From: Microbacteriaceae bacterium
GTDB lineage: Bacteria; Actinomycetota; Actinomycetes; Actinomycetales; Microbacteriaceae
NCBI GenBank assembly: GCA_025464975.1
Contig: JAODMT010000024.1
Coordinates: forward strand, 186,001-250,000
Direction: 5' to 3'
Length of the DNA stretch: 64,000 nt
Position 1 is the first letter of the stretch. The number at the start of each line of letters is the position of its first letter. A program made the position numbers and the translations under genes. Positions 53,166 through 61,639 of the stretch are shown one piece after another. Under the pieces are notes generated by a model. The model saw only the letters and a list, made by a program, of their open reading frames with translations. It did no database searches and had not been told where the DNA came from.

Positions 53166-53633
53166 ATGGCCGAGGACGGCGAACCACGAATCGATCCGCG
53201 TTATCACCCGGCGTTCCAGCGCGGCTACACACCCGAGCCGGGGGCCGAGCGGGCGCGTGAGCGCGAGTTCACGCCAAGCGTCGTGGCACTCGAATCGTCC
53301 ATCGAATCACCGGACGTCGAATCTGCCCAGGAGATCGGATCCGTGCAGGTCATCGCCGACCTGGAATTAGAACTGGCTCGCCGCACCCGAGCGCGGCGCG
53401 TGAACCCGTACTACGTGGGGCTGTGGATCGCCGGAATCCTGAGCATCCTCGCCAGCGGGGCGCTTTCCTCACTTCCCCTGTTCTTGAACTCGGCGATCGA
53501 ACAGGACTCAGCGTCGCGGTCGCTGCAACTCCTGGCCTACCTGCTCCCGGGTCCGCTGGCGACCGTCGGGCTCGCCATCATCGTCGGCCTCGTGTTCGTG
53601 AAGGCGAACGCACTTCGCAAGACGCGCGCATGA
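53166..53633 (+). CDS. Membrane protein of unknown function
   Basis: 155 residues. A charged cytoplasmic N-terminal ~78 residues is followed by two transmembrane helices (YVGLWIAGILSILASGALSS and AYLLPGPLATVGLAIIVGLV). GAGGAG precedes the ATG. Coupled to the next small membrane gene by an ATGA overlap. No recognised domain; the pair lies downstream of pheA. Confidence 0.75.
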   Translation: MAEDGEPRIDPRYHPAFQRGYTPEPGAERAREREFTPSVVALESSIESPDVESAQEIGSVQVIADLELELARRTRARRVNPYYVGLWIAGILSILASGALSSLPLFLNSAIEQDSASRSLQLLAYLLPGPLATVGLAIIVGLVFVKANALRKTRA

Positions 53634-53887
53634 ACTGGGCGGAACGTCTGCTGTTGCTGGTCGGTCTTGCCCTGCTCGCCGCCGTGGCCGCTGCCGGCGT
53701 GTGGGTCAGCCTTCTGCCGGCAGATTTCAGCTACAACGGCGTGGGGCCGTGGCCGCTCAGCATGATCGTCACCCAGCTGGCCGCCGAGTTCGGCGGCCCG
53801 CTCACGACGGTCGGGCTCTCGAGCCTCGCCGGCGTTGCGTTCCTTCGCGCGGCGCACTGGCGGCCATCGTCGCCGGCGGGCGAATAG
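53630..53887 (+). CDS. Small membrane protein of unknown function
   Basis: 85 residues. N-terminal helix LLLLVGLALLAAVAAAGVWV and a second around TVGLSSLAGVAFLRAA. Its layout (loop, then LAAEFGGPLTTVG) echoes the second half of the upstream membrane protein, hinting at a related pair. Function unknown. Confidence 0.7.
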   Translation: MNWAERLLLLVGLALLAAVAAAGVWVSLLPADFSYNGVGPWPLSMIVTQLAAEFGGPLTTVGLSSLAGVAFLRAAHWRPSSPAGE

Positions 53888-53898
53888 CCGGCAGGCGA

Positions 53899-54879
53899 CT
53901 AGGCCGGAATCTTCACCGCGAGCGCTCCGGGGTCGACCCAGGCGTGTACCGACTTAGCCTCGCCGAACTCGTCTCCGTCGAGCTGGAACTCCTGCGGGGT
54001 GTCCACCGTCATCTTGAGGTCCTTGCCCGTGGCGTAGAGCACGTCCTTGACGTCAGCGGTGAGGTCGATGATTGACCGGCCGAGGGCGCTCTTGCGCAGG
54101 ACGCCATTCTCCCAGGTCACCTTGTTCCACACTTTGAGCCAGCCGAACGGTCCGCTCGGTTTGAGGGCGGCGATGTCGAGGATGCCGTCGTCCGGCTTGG
54201 CGTCTGGGATGAGCAGGATGCCGCCGGGCAGAGCGCCGCAATTGCCGACGATGATCGTGTGCACGCTCGTGACGCGCTCGATCTCGCCGTCGATGCTGTA
54301 ACGCAGACGAACCGGCTTCAGATCGGGGAGCGCTCGCATCCCGGCATCGATGTAGGCGAGCCATCCGACCGTCTTCTTCAGCTTCGGATTGGTGAGCGCA
54401 ATCATCTTCGCGTCGAGTCCCAGACCGGCCATGACAAGGAAGGCGTGCTCTTCCGTGTCGTCGTTTTCGCGAACGATAGTGGCGACGCCGAGGTCAATCA
54501 TGCGGTCGGTGCCGGTGAAGGCCGCCCCGATCGATTCGACCTGATTCGTCAGGGTGAGGTTCAGGTTGCGGGCCAGCAGATTGCCGGTGCCGGATGGAAC
54601 GAGCGCGATCGGCACCTCGGTGCCGCGCAACGCTTCCGCGACGGCACGCACGGTGCCGTCTCCTCCCGCGGCAATTACAACGGCCGCGCCGCGGTCGATC
54701 GCCGTCTTGGTGATTCCCTGCCCAACGTCCTCGACCGAGGTCGGGAACCACTGGGTCTCGGCCCAACCGGACTTTCGCTGTGCCGCGCCGACCTGACGTT
54801 CCAGCGTCTTGAGGTCCACCTTGATCGGGTTATAGACCACGGCAGCGTGCCGCTCGGCGGCTTCGGGGGAGGCTGGCAC
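53899..54879 (-). CDS. Diacylglycerol kinase family lipid kinase
   Basis: 326 residues. The catalytic domain has AAVVYNPIKVD, the nucleotide motif VVIAAGGDGTVRAVAEALRG and LVPSGTGNLLARNLN. The C-terminal beta-sandwich ends with FQLDGDEFGEAKSVHAWV (GDGE-like site). It phosphorylates diacylglycerol or a related lipid. GTG start at 54879 with TACCGT seven bases upstream, so probably leaderless; its -10 box is only 13 bp from that of divergent serS. Confidence 0.9.
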   Translation of the reverse strand: MPASPEAAERHAAVVYNPIKVDLKTLERQVGAAQRKSGWAETQWFPTSVEDVGQGITKTAIDRGAAVVIAAGGDGTVRAVAEALRGTEVPIALVPSGTGNLLARNLNLTLTNQVESIGAAFTGTDRMIDLGVATIVRENDDTEEHAFLVMAGLGLDAKMIALTNPKLKKTVGWLAYIDAGMRALPDLKPVRLRYSIDGEIERVTSVHTIIVGNCGALPGGILLIPDAKPDDGILDIAALKPSGPFGWLKVWNKVTWENGVLRKSALGRSIIDLTADVKDVLYATGKDLKMTVDTPQEFQLDGDEFGEAKSVHAWVDPGALAVKIPA

Positions 54880-54918
54880 GTGACCTACGGTACGGCATAG
54901 CTCAATAGACTGGCTTGC

Positions 54919-56184
54919 GTGATTGATCCGCAGCTTCTTCGAGACAATCCCGATCTTCTTAAGGCGTCGCAAAGGGCCCGCGGTGAGTCCGTCGAACTCG
55001 TCGATATCGCGCTCGCGGCAGACCTGAATCGTCGGGGCGCCATCGCCGAGTCGGAAAGTCTGCGCGCGACGCAGAAGACCCTCGGCAAGCAGGTGGCTCA
55101 GGCGTCCGGCGATGACAAGTCGGTGCTCCTCGCGAAGGCGCAGCAGCTCGCCCTCAAGGTGAAAGATCTCGCCCAGCTTGCCGCCGATGCCGAAGTGGAA
55201 TTCACGCGCTCGGTTCGCGGCATCGCCAACCCGGTGATCGACGGTGTGCCGGCCGGTGGGGAGGAAAACTTCGTCACGCTTCGTGAGGCGGGGGAGCGGC
55301 CGGTCTTCGATTTCGAGCCACGCGATCACCTCGAACTCGGGGAAAAATTGCGAGCCATCGATATGGTGCGCGGCGCGAAGGTGTCGGGCAGCCGCTTCTA
55401 TTTCCTTCGGGGAATCGGTGCTCGCCTCGAGATCGCGCTGATGAACATGGCACTCGACAAGGCCCTCGCCGAGGACTTCGAGCCGCTCATTACCCCCACA
55501 CTGGTTCGTCCGGAGATCATGGACGGCACCGGATTCCTCGGCGCGCACGCCGACGAGATCTACTACCTGCCGGCGGATGACCTCTACCTCACGGGCACGA
55601 GCGAGGTGGCGCTCGCCGGGTTCCACTCCGGGGAGATCCTCGACCTCTCCGATGGGCCGCGCCGCTACGCGGGCTGGTCGACCTGTTATCGGCGCGAGGC
55701 TGGCTCCGGCGGCAAGGACACTCGCGGCATCCTGCGCGTGCACCAGTTCAACAAGCTCGAGATGTTCAGCTACGTGTTGCCCGAGAACGCAGAAGCCGAG
55801 CACGAACGGCTCCTTTCGTTTCAGGAATCGATGCTGCAGGCGTGCGAGCTGAGTTATCGCGTGATCGACGTGGCGGCGGGGGACCTCGGTTCGAGTGCGG
55901 CCCGCAAGTTCGACATTGAGGCGTGGGTGCCCACCCAGAACTCCTACCGCGAACTCACCAGCACGAGCAACTGCACGACCTATCAGGCGAGGCGTCTCGA
56001 TATCCGCTACCGCACGGAATCCGGCAAGACGGCGGCGGTAGCCACGCTGAACGGAACGCTGGCGACGACGCGGTGGATCGTCGCCATCCTCGAGACTCAT
56101 CAGCAGGCGGACGGTTCCGTGCTTGTGCCGGAAGCGTTGCGACCGTACCTCGGCGGGCTGCGGGTCATGGAGCCCGTGCAGTGA
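54919..56184 (+). CDS. serS: Serine--tRNA ligase
   Basis: 421 residues, class II synthetase. An N-terminal coiled-coil arm ([22 protein letters not shown] and [22 protein letters not shown]) binds the tRNA long variable arm. Motif 2 is [22 protein letters not shown] and motif 3 [18 protein letters not shown] start at 54919 with TAGACT seven bases upstream and no ribosome site. It charges the two tRNA-Ser species encoded in this window among others. Confidence 0.97.
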   Translation: MIDPQLLRDNPDLLKASQRARGESVELVDIALAADLNRRGAIAESESLRATQKTLGKQVAQASGDDKSVLLAKAQQLALKVKDLAQLAADAEVEFTRSVRGIANPVIDGVPAGGEENFVTLREAGERPVFDFEPRDHLELGEKLRAIDMVRGAKVSGSRFYFLRGIGARLEIALMNMALDKALAEDFEPLITPTLVRPEIMDGTGFLGAHADEIYYLPADDLYLTGTSEVALAGFHSGEILDLSDGPRRYAGWSTCYRREAGSGGKDTRGILRVHQFNKLEMFSYVLPENAEAEHERLLSFQESMLQACELSYRVIDVAAGDLGSSAARKFDIEAWVPTQNSYRELTSTSNCTTYQARRLDIRYRTESGKTAAVATLNGTLATTRWIVAILETHQQADGSVLVPEALRPYLGGLRVMEPVQ

Positions 56185-56981
56185 CGGACCGATGGCTGAT
56201 CGCACTCGACATCGACGGAACGCTCTTGCGCGAAGACGGCGTCATATCGCCTGACGTCATCGCCGCCGTTCAGCGCGTGCGGGACCTCGGACACGAGGTG
56301 ATGCTCGCGACGGGTCGTTCGGTCTCGATGACCCTTCCGATCCTCGATCGGTTTGGGATCACGCCGCGCTACGTCGTCTGTTCGAACGGGTCGATCACGC
56401 TCAAGCGCGATCCGGATGCTCCGACCGGGTACTCTCGCGCCGCGGTCGACTCGTTCAACCCGTCGGAGGTGTTGACGACAATTCGTGCCACGCTCGAGAA
56501 TGCGAGTTACGCTGTCGAGGACGAGACGGGACTCTATCGATACAGCGGATATTTTCCGGACTCATCGCTAGGAGCATCCAGCGAGAAGGTCTCCTTTGAG
56601 GAACTGCTCGAGCACGCGGCCACACGGGTCGTGGTGATCTCTCCCGAGCACCAGATCGAAGAGTTCCTGTCGATAGTTGAACGGATGGGTCTGCACAAGG
56701 TGACCTATAACGTCGGCTGGACGGCGTGGCTCGATATCGCCCCGGACGGTGTCAACAAGGCGACGGCGCTCGAGCGCGTGCGTGGCTGGCTCGACATCCC
56801 GCGCTCCCGCGTTCTCGCGATCGGTGACGGACGGAACGACATCGACATGCTCCAGTGGGCATCAGAACGCGGACGGGGAGTTGCGATGGGCCAGGCTCCC
56901 GACGAGGTTCTCGCGGCCGCTAACGAGGTCACCGCGACCGATCTCGACGACGGCGTTGCCGTGTTGTTCGCGACCCTCTGA
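56181..56981 (+). CDS. HAD-superfamily hydrolase, Cof type
   Basis: 266 residues. Motif [16 protein letters not shown], motif II TGRS, and motif [29 protein letters not shown] with the C2B cap between mark a Cof-type sugar-phosphate or nucleotide phosphatase. GTG start overlaps the serS stop. Substrate unknown. Confidence 0.92.
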   Translation: MTDRWLIALDIDGTLLREDGVISPDVIAAVQRVRDLGHEVMLATGRSVSMTLPILDRFGITPRYVVCSNGSITLKRDPDAPTGYSRAAVDSFNPSEVLTTIRATLENASYAVEDETGLYRYSGYFPDSSLGASSEKVSFEELLEHAATRVVVISPEHQIEEFLSIVERMGLHKVTYNVGWTAWLDIAPDGVNKATALERVRGWLDIPRSRVLAIGDGRNDIDMLQWASERGRGVAMGQAPDEVLAAANEVTATDLDDGVAVLFATL

Positions 56982-57046
56982 TCCGCGCCGGTTCTGTTCG
57001 CGGCGGAATCCGTCCGCCGGAGTTTGGTACAGTCATGCTGTCGTAT

Positions 57047-57131
57047 GGAGGGCTGTCCGAGCGGCCGATGGAGCCAGTCTTGAAAACTGGTGGGCAGAAA
57101 TGTCTCGTGGGTTCGAATCCCACGCCCTCCG
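57047..57131 (+). tRNA. tRNA-Ser (UGA)
   Basis: 85 nt without encoded CCA. Acceptor GGAGGGC pairs with GCCCTCC, discriminator G. Anticodon stem CCAGT/ACTGG-type with loop CTTGAAA gives anticodon UGA. A long variable arm and the T-arm GTGGGTTCGAATCCCAC complete a type II tRNA. Confidence 0.95.
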
Positions 57132-57335
57132 CTCTTTTCTGAGGGTCGAGTAGCGCCCGATTCTGCATTTTTCTGTGGGTCGAGTTGTGCCCGATTCTGC
57201 GGGTCGAGTAGCGACCGAGGGACGAGGCCGCGTATCGAGACCTGGTGTCGCTCCCGGGGGCCTCGATACGCTCGCTGGCGCTCGCTACGCGACCCGCGAG
57301 TGCGCTGGCGCTCGCTACTCGACCTGCGAGGTAAC
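57132..57335. repeat. Dispersed TCGAGTAGCGACC-type repeats, first cluster
   Basis: Copies in both orientations: GGGTCGAGTAGCGCCCG (57143), GGGTCGAGTTGTGCCCG (57177), a longer form with GAGGCCGCGTATCGAGACC (57201-57242), then inverted copies at 57260-57300 (CCTCGATACGCTCGC) and 57303-57330 (GCTCGCTACTCGACC). The opposite orientations can form a large hairpin. No gene seen. Confidence 0.75.
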
Positions 57336-57339
57336 GCGC

Positions 57340-57981
57340 TCAGGGCCGACGGAACAGGGCGCCGTGTGTACCCAAGAGGTGGTTGCGCAGAGCCGCGTCG
57401 AATTCGTCCCACGCCTCGATCTCGATACAGCTCAACAGGTGTCGATGCTCCGTCAAGATGTCTTTGGCGCGTTCGTCCGTGGTGGCCAGTCCCCGGGAGA
57501 TCATCAGGGCCTGGCGTTGCCGCAGCCGATCGTAGAACTCGAGGAGGATCGGGTTACCACCGGCATCGACGAGGTGTCGGTGGAAGTCGATGTCGAGGTC
57601 GACAAATCCAACAAATGACCCGTCTTCGAGACGGTTTTCCTGCTCCGTGATGATGGCTTGGAGGTCACGGATCAACTCGACCCGCGCGGCAGGTGAGACA
57701 CGTCGCACCGCGGAAAGCTCGAGGGCATACCGGGCATCCGCAATGTTCTGTGCTTCTTCGGCACCTATCTCTCGCACCAGTGCGCCCCGCTTCGGAAACA
57801 CAGTGATCCAGCCCTCGTCCTGCAGACGGAGTATGGCGGCGCGAACCGGAGTCCGGCTTACGCCGAGTCGAGTGGCCAAATCATTCTCGCTGACCATTGT
57901 TCCGCTGGCGAGTTCTCCCGAGGCGATGGCGGCTCGGATCTCATGGTGTGCTCGTTCGGCTGCGCTGACCTGCGTAGTCAT
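57340..57981 (-). CDS. GntR family regulator, FCD subfamily
   Basis: 213 residues. HTH RAHHEIRAAIASGELASGTMVSENDLATRLGVSRTPVRAAILRLQDEGW; FCD domain with DLDIDFHRHLVDAGGNPIL and LTEHRHLLSCIEIEAWDEF (metal-site Asp and His residues). Divergent from a small orphan gene at 58114, its most likely target besides itself. Its 3' end runs into dispersed repeats. Confidence 0.9.
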   Translation of the reverse strand: MTTQVSAAERAHHEIRAAIASGELASGTMVSENDLATRLGVSRTPVRAAILRLQDEGWITVFPKRGALVREIGAEEAQNIADARYALELSAVRRVSPAARVELIRDLQAIITEQENRLEDGSFVGFVDLDIDFHRHLVDAGGNPILLEFYDRLRQRQALMISRGLATTDERAKDILTEHRHLLSCIEIEAWDEFDAALRNHLLGTHGALFRRP

Positions 57982-58113
57982 CCTTGACGCCCCCTGTGTA
58001 GAATCCTAGATGTATCCAAGTTGTGCTAAATTGAGTATAACCATTTCCATTGCGGCTGCAAAGGCCGGATCAGACGACTCCCCAAGCGCGAGTCGTGCAA
58101 AAGGAGAAAGATC

Positions 58114-58437
58114 ATGAACACTACCCCCGTCGCTTTCACGACCGCTCGCGAAACCAAGCTTGTGGCCCGTATCACCTCCGACCAACTCATCGGTGCTCCC
58201 GACGCTCCCGTCGGATCCGCAGAATTCCTGGGTGTTCTCGCCCCCTCCGGGCTCGGGTCGCCCGCTCACTTCGTCGGCACGCGCGTCGACGGCCAGGCGC
58301 ACGAGGATGTCGTCCTCGTCTACGGCAGCGGTAGCCGCGCCGTCACCAGGACGTGGGCTAAGTCATTGGAGTCGACCAACGAGGTCGTGTACTCGCTGAT
58401 CTCGGATACCTCGACTTCCGGTTACGTCTCTCGCTAA
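58114..58437 (+). CDS. Small protein of unknown function, divergent from the FCD regulator
   Basis: 107 residues, no signal or membrane segment. AAAGGAG ends ~8 bases before the ATG, a strong ribosome site. Contains PVGSAEFLGVLAPSGLGSPAHFVGTRVDGQAHEDVVLVYGSGSRAVTRTW, with alternating beta-like segments. No family recognised. A dispersed repeat begins immediately after its stop. Confidence 0.65.
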   Translation: MNTTPVAFTTARETKLVARITSDQLIGAPDAPVGSAEFLGVLAPSGLGSPAHFVGTRVDGQAHEDVVLVYGSGSRAVTRTWAKSLESTNEVVYSLISDTSTSGYVSR

Positions 58438-58440
58438 GGT

Positions 58441-58540
58441 TCCCGGCCGCTCGCTACTCGACCTGCGAAGTTCTGTGGGTCGAGTAGCGACCGAGGGGAT
58501 GAGGCCGCGTATCGATACCTCGACTCGCGGGCGCCGCGTT
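58441..58540. repeat. Dispersed TCGAGTAGCGACC-type repeats, second cluster
   Basis: Inverted copy CGCTCGCTACTCGACCTGCG (58449-58468) followed by a direct copy TGGGTCGAGTAGCGACCGAG (58476-58495) extending through GAGGCCGCGTATCGATACC to about 58520. No gene seen between 58438 and 58595. Confidence 0.75.
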
Positions 58541-58595
58541 CGTCCGCTGTGCAACACGACTTACGCAGTTGGGCGCGCGAGCGGATACTGACGGC

Positions 58596-58829
58596 ATGTC
58601 GTGGTGGAGGCGAATGTCCGGCCTGCGCCGGTGCCTTCTGATCGGGCTGGTCGTGTCGCTCCTGGGTGAAGCCGGCGCGTTCATCTGGAGCTACCCGTGG
58701 TGGCCGTTTAGCATCGCCGGTTCTGTGCTTGTGATCATCGTGTTCTTCTTGTGGGTCCGAGATGGGCTGCGTTCCCCTACTCCCGGTCAACCGGACCTTA
58801 CGCCCGACGAATCCCACCGCAAAGACTGA
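58596..58829 (+). CDS. Small two-helix membrane protein, unknown function
   Basis: 77 residues. Basic start MSWWRRMSGLRRC, then helices LLIGLVVSLLGEAGAFIW and IAGSVLVIIVFFLWV, and a polar C-terminus. No ribosome site; GATACT lies six bases upstream of the ATG, a possible leaderless -10. Unrecognised family. Confidence 0.55.
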   Translation: MSWWRRMSGLRRCLLIGLVVSLLGEAGAFIWSYPWWPFSIAGSVLVIIVFFLWVRDGLRSPTPGQPDLTPDESHRKD

Positions 58830-58863
58830 AGAGCGGCCAAGTTCTGGCGAGCCCGGAACTCTG

Positions 58864-59056
58864 CGGGTCGGGTGTCGACCGACGGACAGAGTCGCGTCTC
58901 GAGACTTGGGTCACCTCGTTCCGCGGTCTCGATACGCGCGCTTCGCTCGCTACTCGACCTGCCGAGAGATCGGCCCGGCGTTTGGTTTCGGTGCGTTTTG
59001 CTGCGCCCGCTACTCGACCTGCTGATGCATCTGACGCTCGCTACTCGACCTGCAGT
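58864..59056. repeat. Dispersed TCGAGTAGCGACC-type repeats, third cluster
   Basis: Divergent direct copy near 58864 (GGGTCGGGTGTCGACCGA), then inverted copies CTCGCTACTCGACCTGC near 58947, 59009 and 59040. These fill much of the 326-bp gap between 58830 and 59155; no gene is seen there. Confidence 0.7.
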
Positions 59057-59155
59057 GGAGAATCCGGTCTCGCTGTGTCTTTTGCTCGGCCCCTCGAGGT
59101 GGGGGCCTCGTGGAAATGCGGCCCGCGGTTGGCTTTGCCCGGCGGTATCGGGTGG

Positions 59156-60529
59156 TTAGGGGCCGGGGCGGATGTGGGTGGTGGGGTTTGTGGTGTATTT
59201 GTGTGCGGTGGGTGAGGTCCAGTGCATTGTTCCGTGGTGGTCTTGGGTGACGTTCCAGCGGGTGTGGTGTTTGAGGTCGTGGTGTTTGGGGCAGGCGTGG
59301 GCGAGGTTGTTCCAGGTTGTTTCGCCGTGGTGTTGCCAGGCTGTGGTGTGGTCGATGTCGCAGTGGCGGGCGGCGGTGTGGCAGCCGGGGTAGCGGCAGG
59401 TTTCGTCGCGGAGTCGGAGCCAGGTGCGCAGGTCGGGTGGGATGCGGTAGCGGTCGCGTCCTACTGAGAGGACGGCGCCGGTTTCGGGGTGGGTGAGGAT
59501 GCGCATGAGGCTGGGGGTGCGGGCGGTGAGGTAGTAGGCGGTGCCGAGGTCGATGGGTCCGTAGCCTTCGAGGGTGGCGGGTTCTGTTTCGTGGCCGAGG
59601 AGGGTGAGGACGGGGACGGTAATGAGTACCCGGGCGCGGATGCCGTGGCCGAGGGCGGCCCGACCGGAGGTGGTGTCGCTGTCGTTGGCGTCGTTGTGGT
59701 TTGCGCGGTCGCCGGGTTCCTCGGTGGTCTCGGCGGTCCCGTTGATCAGCAGCTCGGTGAGGGTGTCGGCGCGCAGTTGGGTCAGGGTGCGGGGTTCGGC
59801 GGGTCCGCTGCCGAGGGCGGCGATGTCGGTGAGTCGGTTGTATGCGGCGTGCGCGGCGACGGCGGGGAGGTAGGCGGAGAGCCAGGCCATGCCGTCGCGG
59901 GCGGGGGTGAGGGTCACCTCGCGGTTGTCGGCGCACTGGGCGTGGCGGGAGTCGATGGTGTCCGGGTGCAGGCGTTCGCGAAGAATGTGGGCGTGGCGGT
60001 CGAATTTCGCGACCGTCAGGGTCAGTGCTGCGGGCAGTGCGGCCAGTTCGAAGGCATGACGGCTGGCTTCGGGGAGGCAGAGGGCGTGGTCGATCATTAC
60101 TTGCGCGTGCCGGTAGGAGATCGCCCCGGCCTCGAGGGCGGTCAGGGTGTCGGGCAGGTCGCCGAGCAGGGTGCCGCTTTCGGCGATCAGGGTTTCGATG
60201 CTGCGTTCCGGCAGGCGCAGGGCGCAGGCCAGCTCGGACACGAGGACCCGCCGGGCGACCGCGGTGTGGCTCCACCGGCGGACCGTGGAGGGGTCGTCCA
60301 TGCTGAACGCGGTCGCTTCGCTGAACTGCCGGGTCTGGTCGATCAGTCTGGCCCGCTTCGCCGCGGCGACGGCTAACTGCCGGTCGCTGTCGGCGACGGC
60401 GTCGATCAGGGTCCCCAGCATGTCGAGAGCGGATGCTTCGGACAACGCCGCCTCGCCCGTGATCGCCAACACGGCGCCCTCTCGAGGGGCGGTAGCCGCG
60501 ACATTCGCGGGGGCGAAGAGTGCTTCCAT
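59156..60529 (-). CDS. DUF222 (13E12-type) HNH endonuclease-like protein
   Basis: 457 residues. The N-terminal ~300 are the helical DUF222 region (ADSDRQLAVAAAKRARLIDQ, LPDTLTALEAGAISYRHAQVMIDHA). The C-terminus is an HNH nuclease with zinc-binding CRYPGCHTAARHCDIDHTTAW and NNLAHACPKHHDLKH. Such proteins occur in many copies in Microbacteriaceae; role unproven. The C-terminal third is unusually rich in His, Thr and Asn with A/C-biased codons. Start 60529 (ATG) or an upstream TTG at 60544. Dispersed repeats flank both ends. Confidence 0.92.
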   Translation of the reverse strand: MEALFAPANVAATAPREGAVLAITGEAALSEASALDMLGTLIDAVADSDRQLAVAAAKRARLIDQTRQFSEATAFSMDDPSTVRRWSHTAVARRVLVSELACALRLPERSIETLIAESGTLLGDLPDTLTALEAGAISYRHAQVMIDHALCLPEASRHAFELAALPAALTLTVAKFDRHAHILRERLHPDTIDSRHAQCADNREVTLTPARDGMAWLSAYLPAVAAHAAYNRLTDIAALGSGPAEPRTLTQLRADTLTELLINGTAETTEEPGDRANHNDANDSDTTSGRAALGHGIRARVLITVPVLTLLGHETEPATLEGYGPIDLGTAYYLTARTPSLMRILTHPETGAVLSVGRDRYRIPPDLRTWLRLRDETCRYPGCHTAARHCDIDHTTAWQHHGETTWNNLAHACPKHHDLKHHTRWNVTQDHHGTMHWTSPTAHKYTTNPTTHIRPGP

Positions 60530-60596
60530 AGCAATACTCAACACCCAACCACCGACATTCCAGCCCGAAAATCAGAGCGCTGCGGCAGCATGATGC

Positions 60597-60795
60597 CGGC
60601 GGGTCGAGTAACGCGCGCAGCGCCTGTGCCCGTTGGTCGAGTAAGGCGTAAGCGCCTGTGTCGAGACCCTGCGGCATCCGGTCTCGATACGCTCGCGGGC
60701 TCGCTACTCGACCCACGGGAGCACTCGACCCGCGGGAACGCTCGACCCAGGGGAACGGTCGACCGCGGGGGGACGCTCGACCCGAGAAGCGCTAC
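60597..60795. repeat. Dispersed TCGAGTAGCGACC-type repeats, fourth cluster
   Basis: Direct copies near 60600 (GGGTCGAGTAACGCG) and 60634 (TTGGTCGAGTAAGGCG), an inverted copy 60682-60717 (GGTCTCGATACGCTCGC, GCTCGCTACTCGACCC), then five short GCTCGACCC-type iterations to 60790. No gene is seen between 60530 and 60852. Confidence 0.7.
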
Positions 60796-60852
60796 ACGGA
60801 GACCTCGAATCGGAGTCTGCCGACTGTGCCGCTATGATTGCAGTCGACACTT

Positions 60853-60943
60853 GGAGCTGTCGCATAGTTCGGCCTAGTGCACCACCCTGCTAAGGTGGAG
60901 AGGGGTTTACACTCCTCCGTGGGTTCAAATCCCACCGGCTCCG
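60853..60943 (+). tRNA. tRNA-Ser (GCU)
   Basis: 91 nt. Acceptor GGAGCTG pairs with CGGCTCC (one G-U), discriminator G. D-stem GCAT/GTGC; anticodon stem CCACC/GGTGG with loop CTGCTAA gives anticodon GCU; long variable arm; T-arm GTGGGTTCAAATCCCAC. Confidence 0.93.
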
Positions 60944-60953
60944 CACTTTCACG

Positions 60954-60980
60954 AAACCCTCTCCTTCGGGAGGGGGTTTT
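60954..60980 (+). terminator. Intrinsic terminator after tRNA-Ser(GCU)
   Basis: Stem CCCTCTCC (60957-60964) with GGAGGGGG (60969-60976), UUCG tetraloop, followed by TTTT and preceded by AAA. Confidence 0.88.
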
Positions 60981-61162
60981 GTCGTAGACGGCACCTAACG
61001 TGGGATGCACCCCATCACCCGCCAGACCTCGACCGATACTCGACCCGCAGGTTTCATACCCGGGTGAGTTCGACTTACTCGATCGACGCGCATCATTACT
61101 AATCGACCCGCGGCGTACGAAAAAAATCACCCCCGAAGAGGGGTGTCCCAGGGGGTCCCCCA

Positions 61163-61614
61163 AAAGGAGGACTTCAGGTATGGTCATTTTTACGCCGACG
61201 AAGCCTCCCGACCAGTCGGCGGGATACCCGATAGAACGGTCCGCGCTTTCCCCCGAGCATGCGGATCGGAAACCACTCGTATCCAAGGTGGCAGCGACAT
61301 GTCCTGCCCGCCTGCGGGAGGGCCAGCGCGGCGCCCCCGTAAGCCTCGCCGGTCCTCCCGCTTCCCGCCCCCGCACGCTTGTGCCCTGTTTGGGGGCTTT
61401 TCCGCCTCACGGCAAGCGCACATACTCGAATTCAACGCGGTCGTCGGGGGATGGTCGCGCAAATCACCATAAATCCCTTCTGGGATGGTGGCTGTGGGCC
61501 GGTTCGGGTACTCGCCTACAGCCACCCCTGTGGGCGGCGCGCATCGGCCCGCCGCCCCACCAACACCTCACCTCCGGGGCTCGACCGCGTCGGCCACCGC
61601 TCTTTCGCCCATAG
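61163..61614 (+). other. Unexplained region: consensus ribosome site, open frame and RNA-like hairpins
   Basis: AAAAGGAGG (61163-61171) precedes ATG 61180 at ideal spacing, opening a 144-codon frame to 61614 whose basic, Pro-rich product matches nothing I recognise. The same DNA contains a 13-bp stem (61487-61499 with 61514-61526, one mismatch) and a GC-rich stem around 61530-61563. It could be a small gene, a structured RNA or decayed mobile DNA. The wider gap 60981-61639 also holds degenerate dispersed repeats (61030-61110). Confidence 0.3.
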
Positions 61615-61639
61615 GGCGTTGCGGTCTAGGTTGTGCGTC

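Noticed and set aside
54880-56205. N-terminal extension of the lipid kinase frame through serS
   Set aside because: The extension is antisense to serS, and the kinase domain begins right after GTG 54879.
57132-60795. CRISPR array or phage attachment site suggested by repeats next to tRNA-Ser genes
   Set aside because: Spacing and orientation are irregular, no cas or integrase gene is present, and no duplicated tRNA 3' end was found.
60981-61639. Signal recognition particle RNA or tmRNA gene
   Set aside because: I looked for the conserved SRP loop pattern and the tmRNA ends and found neither.
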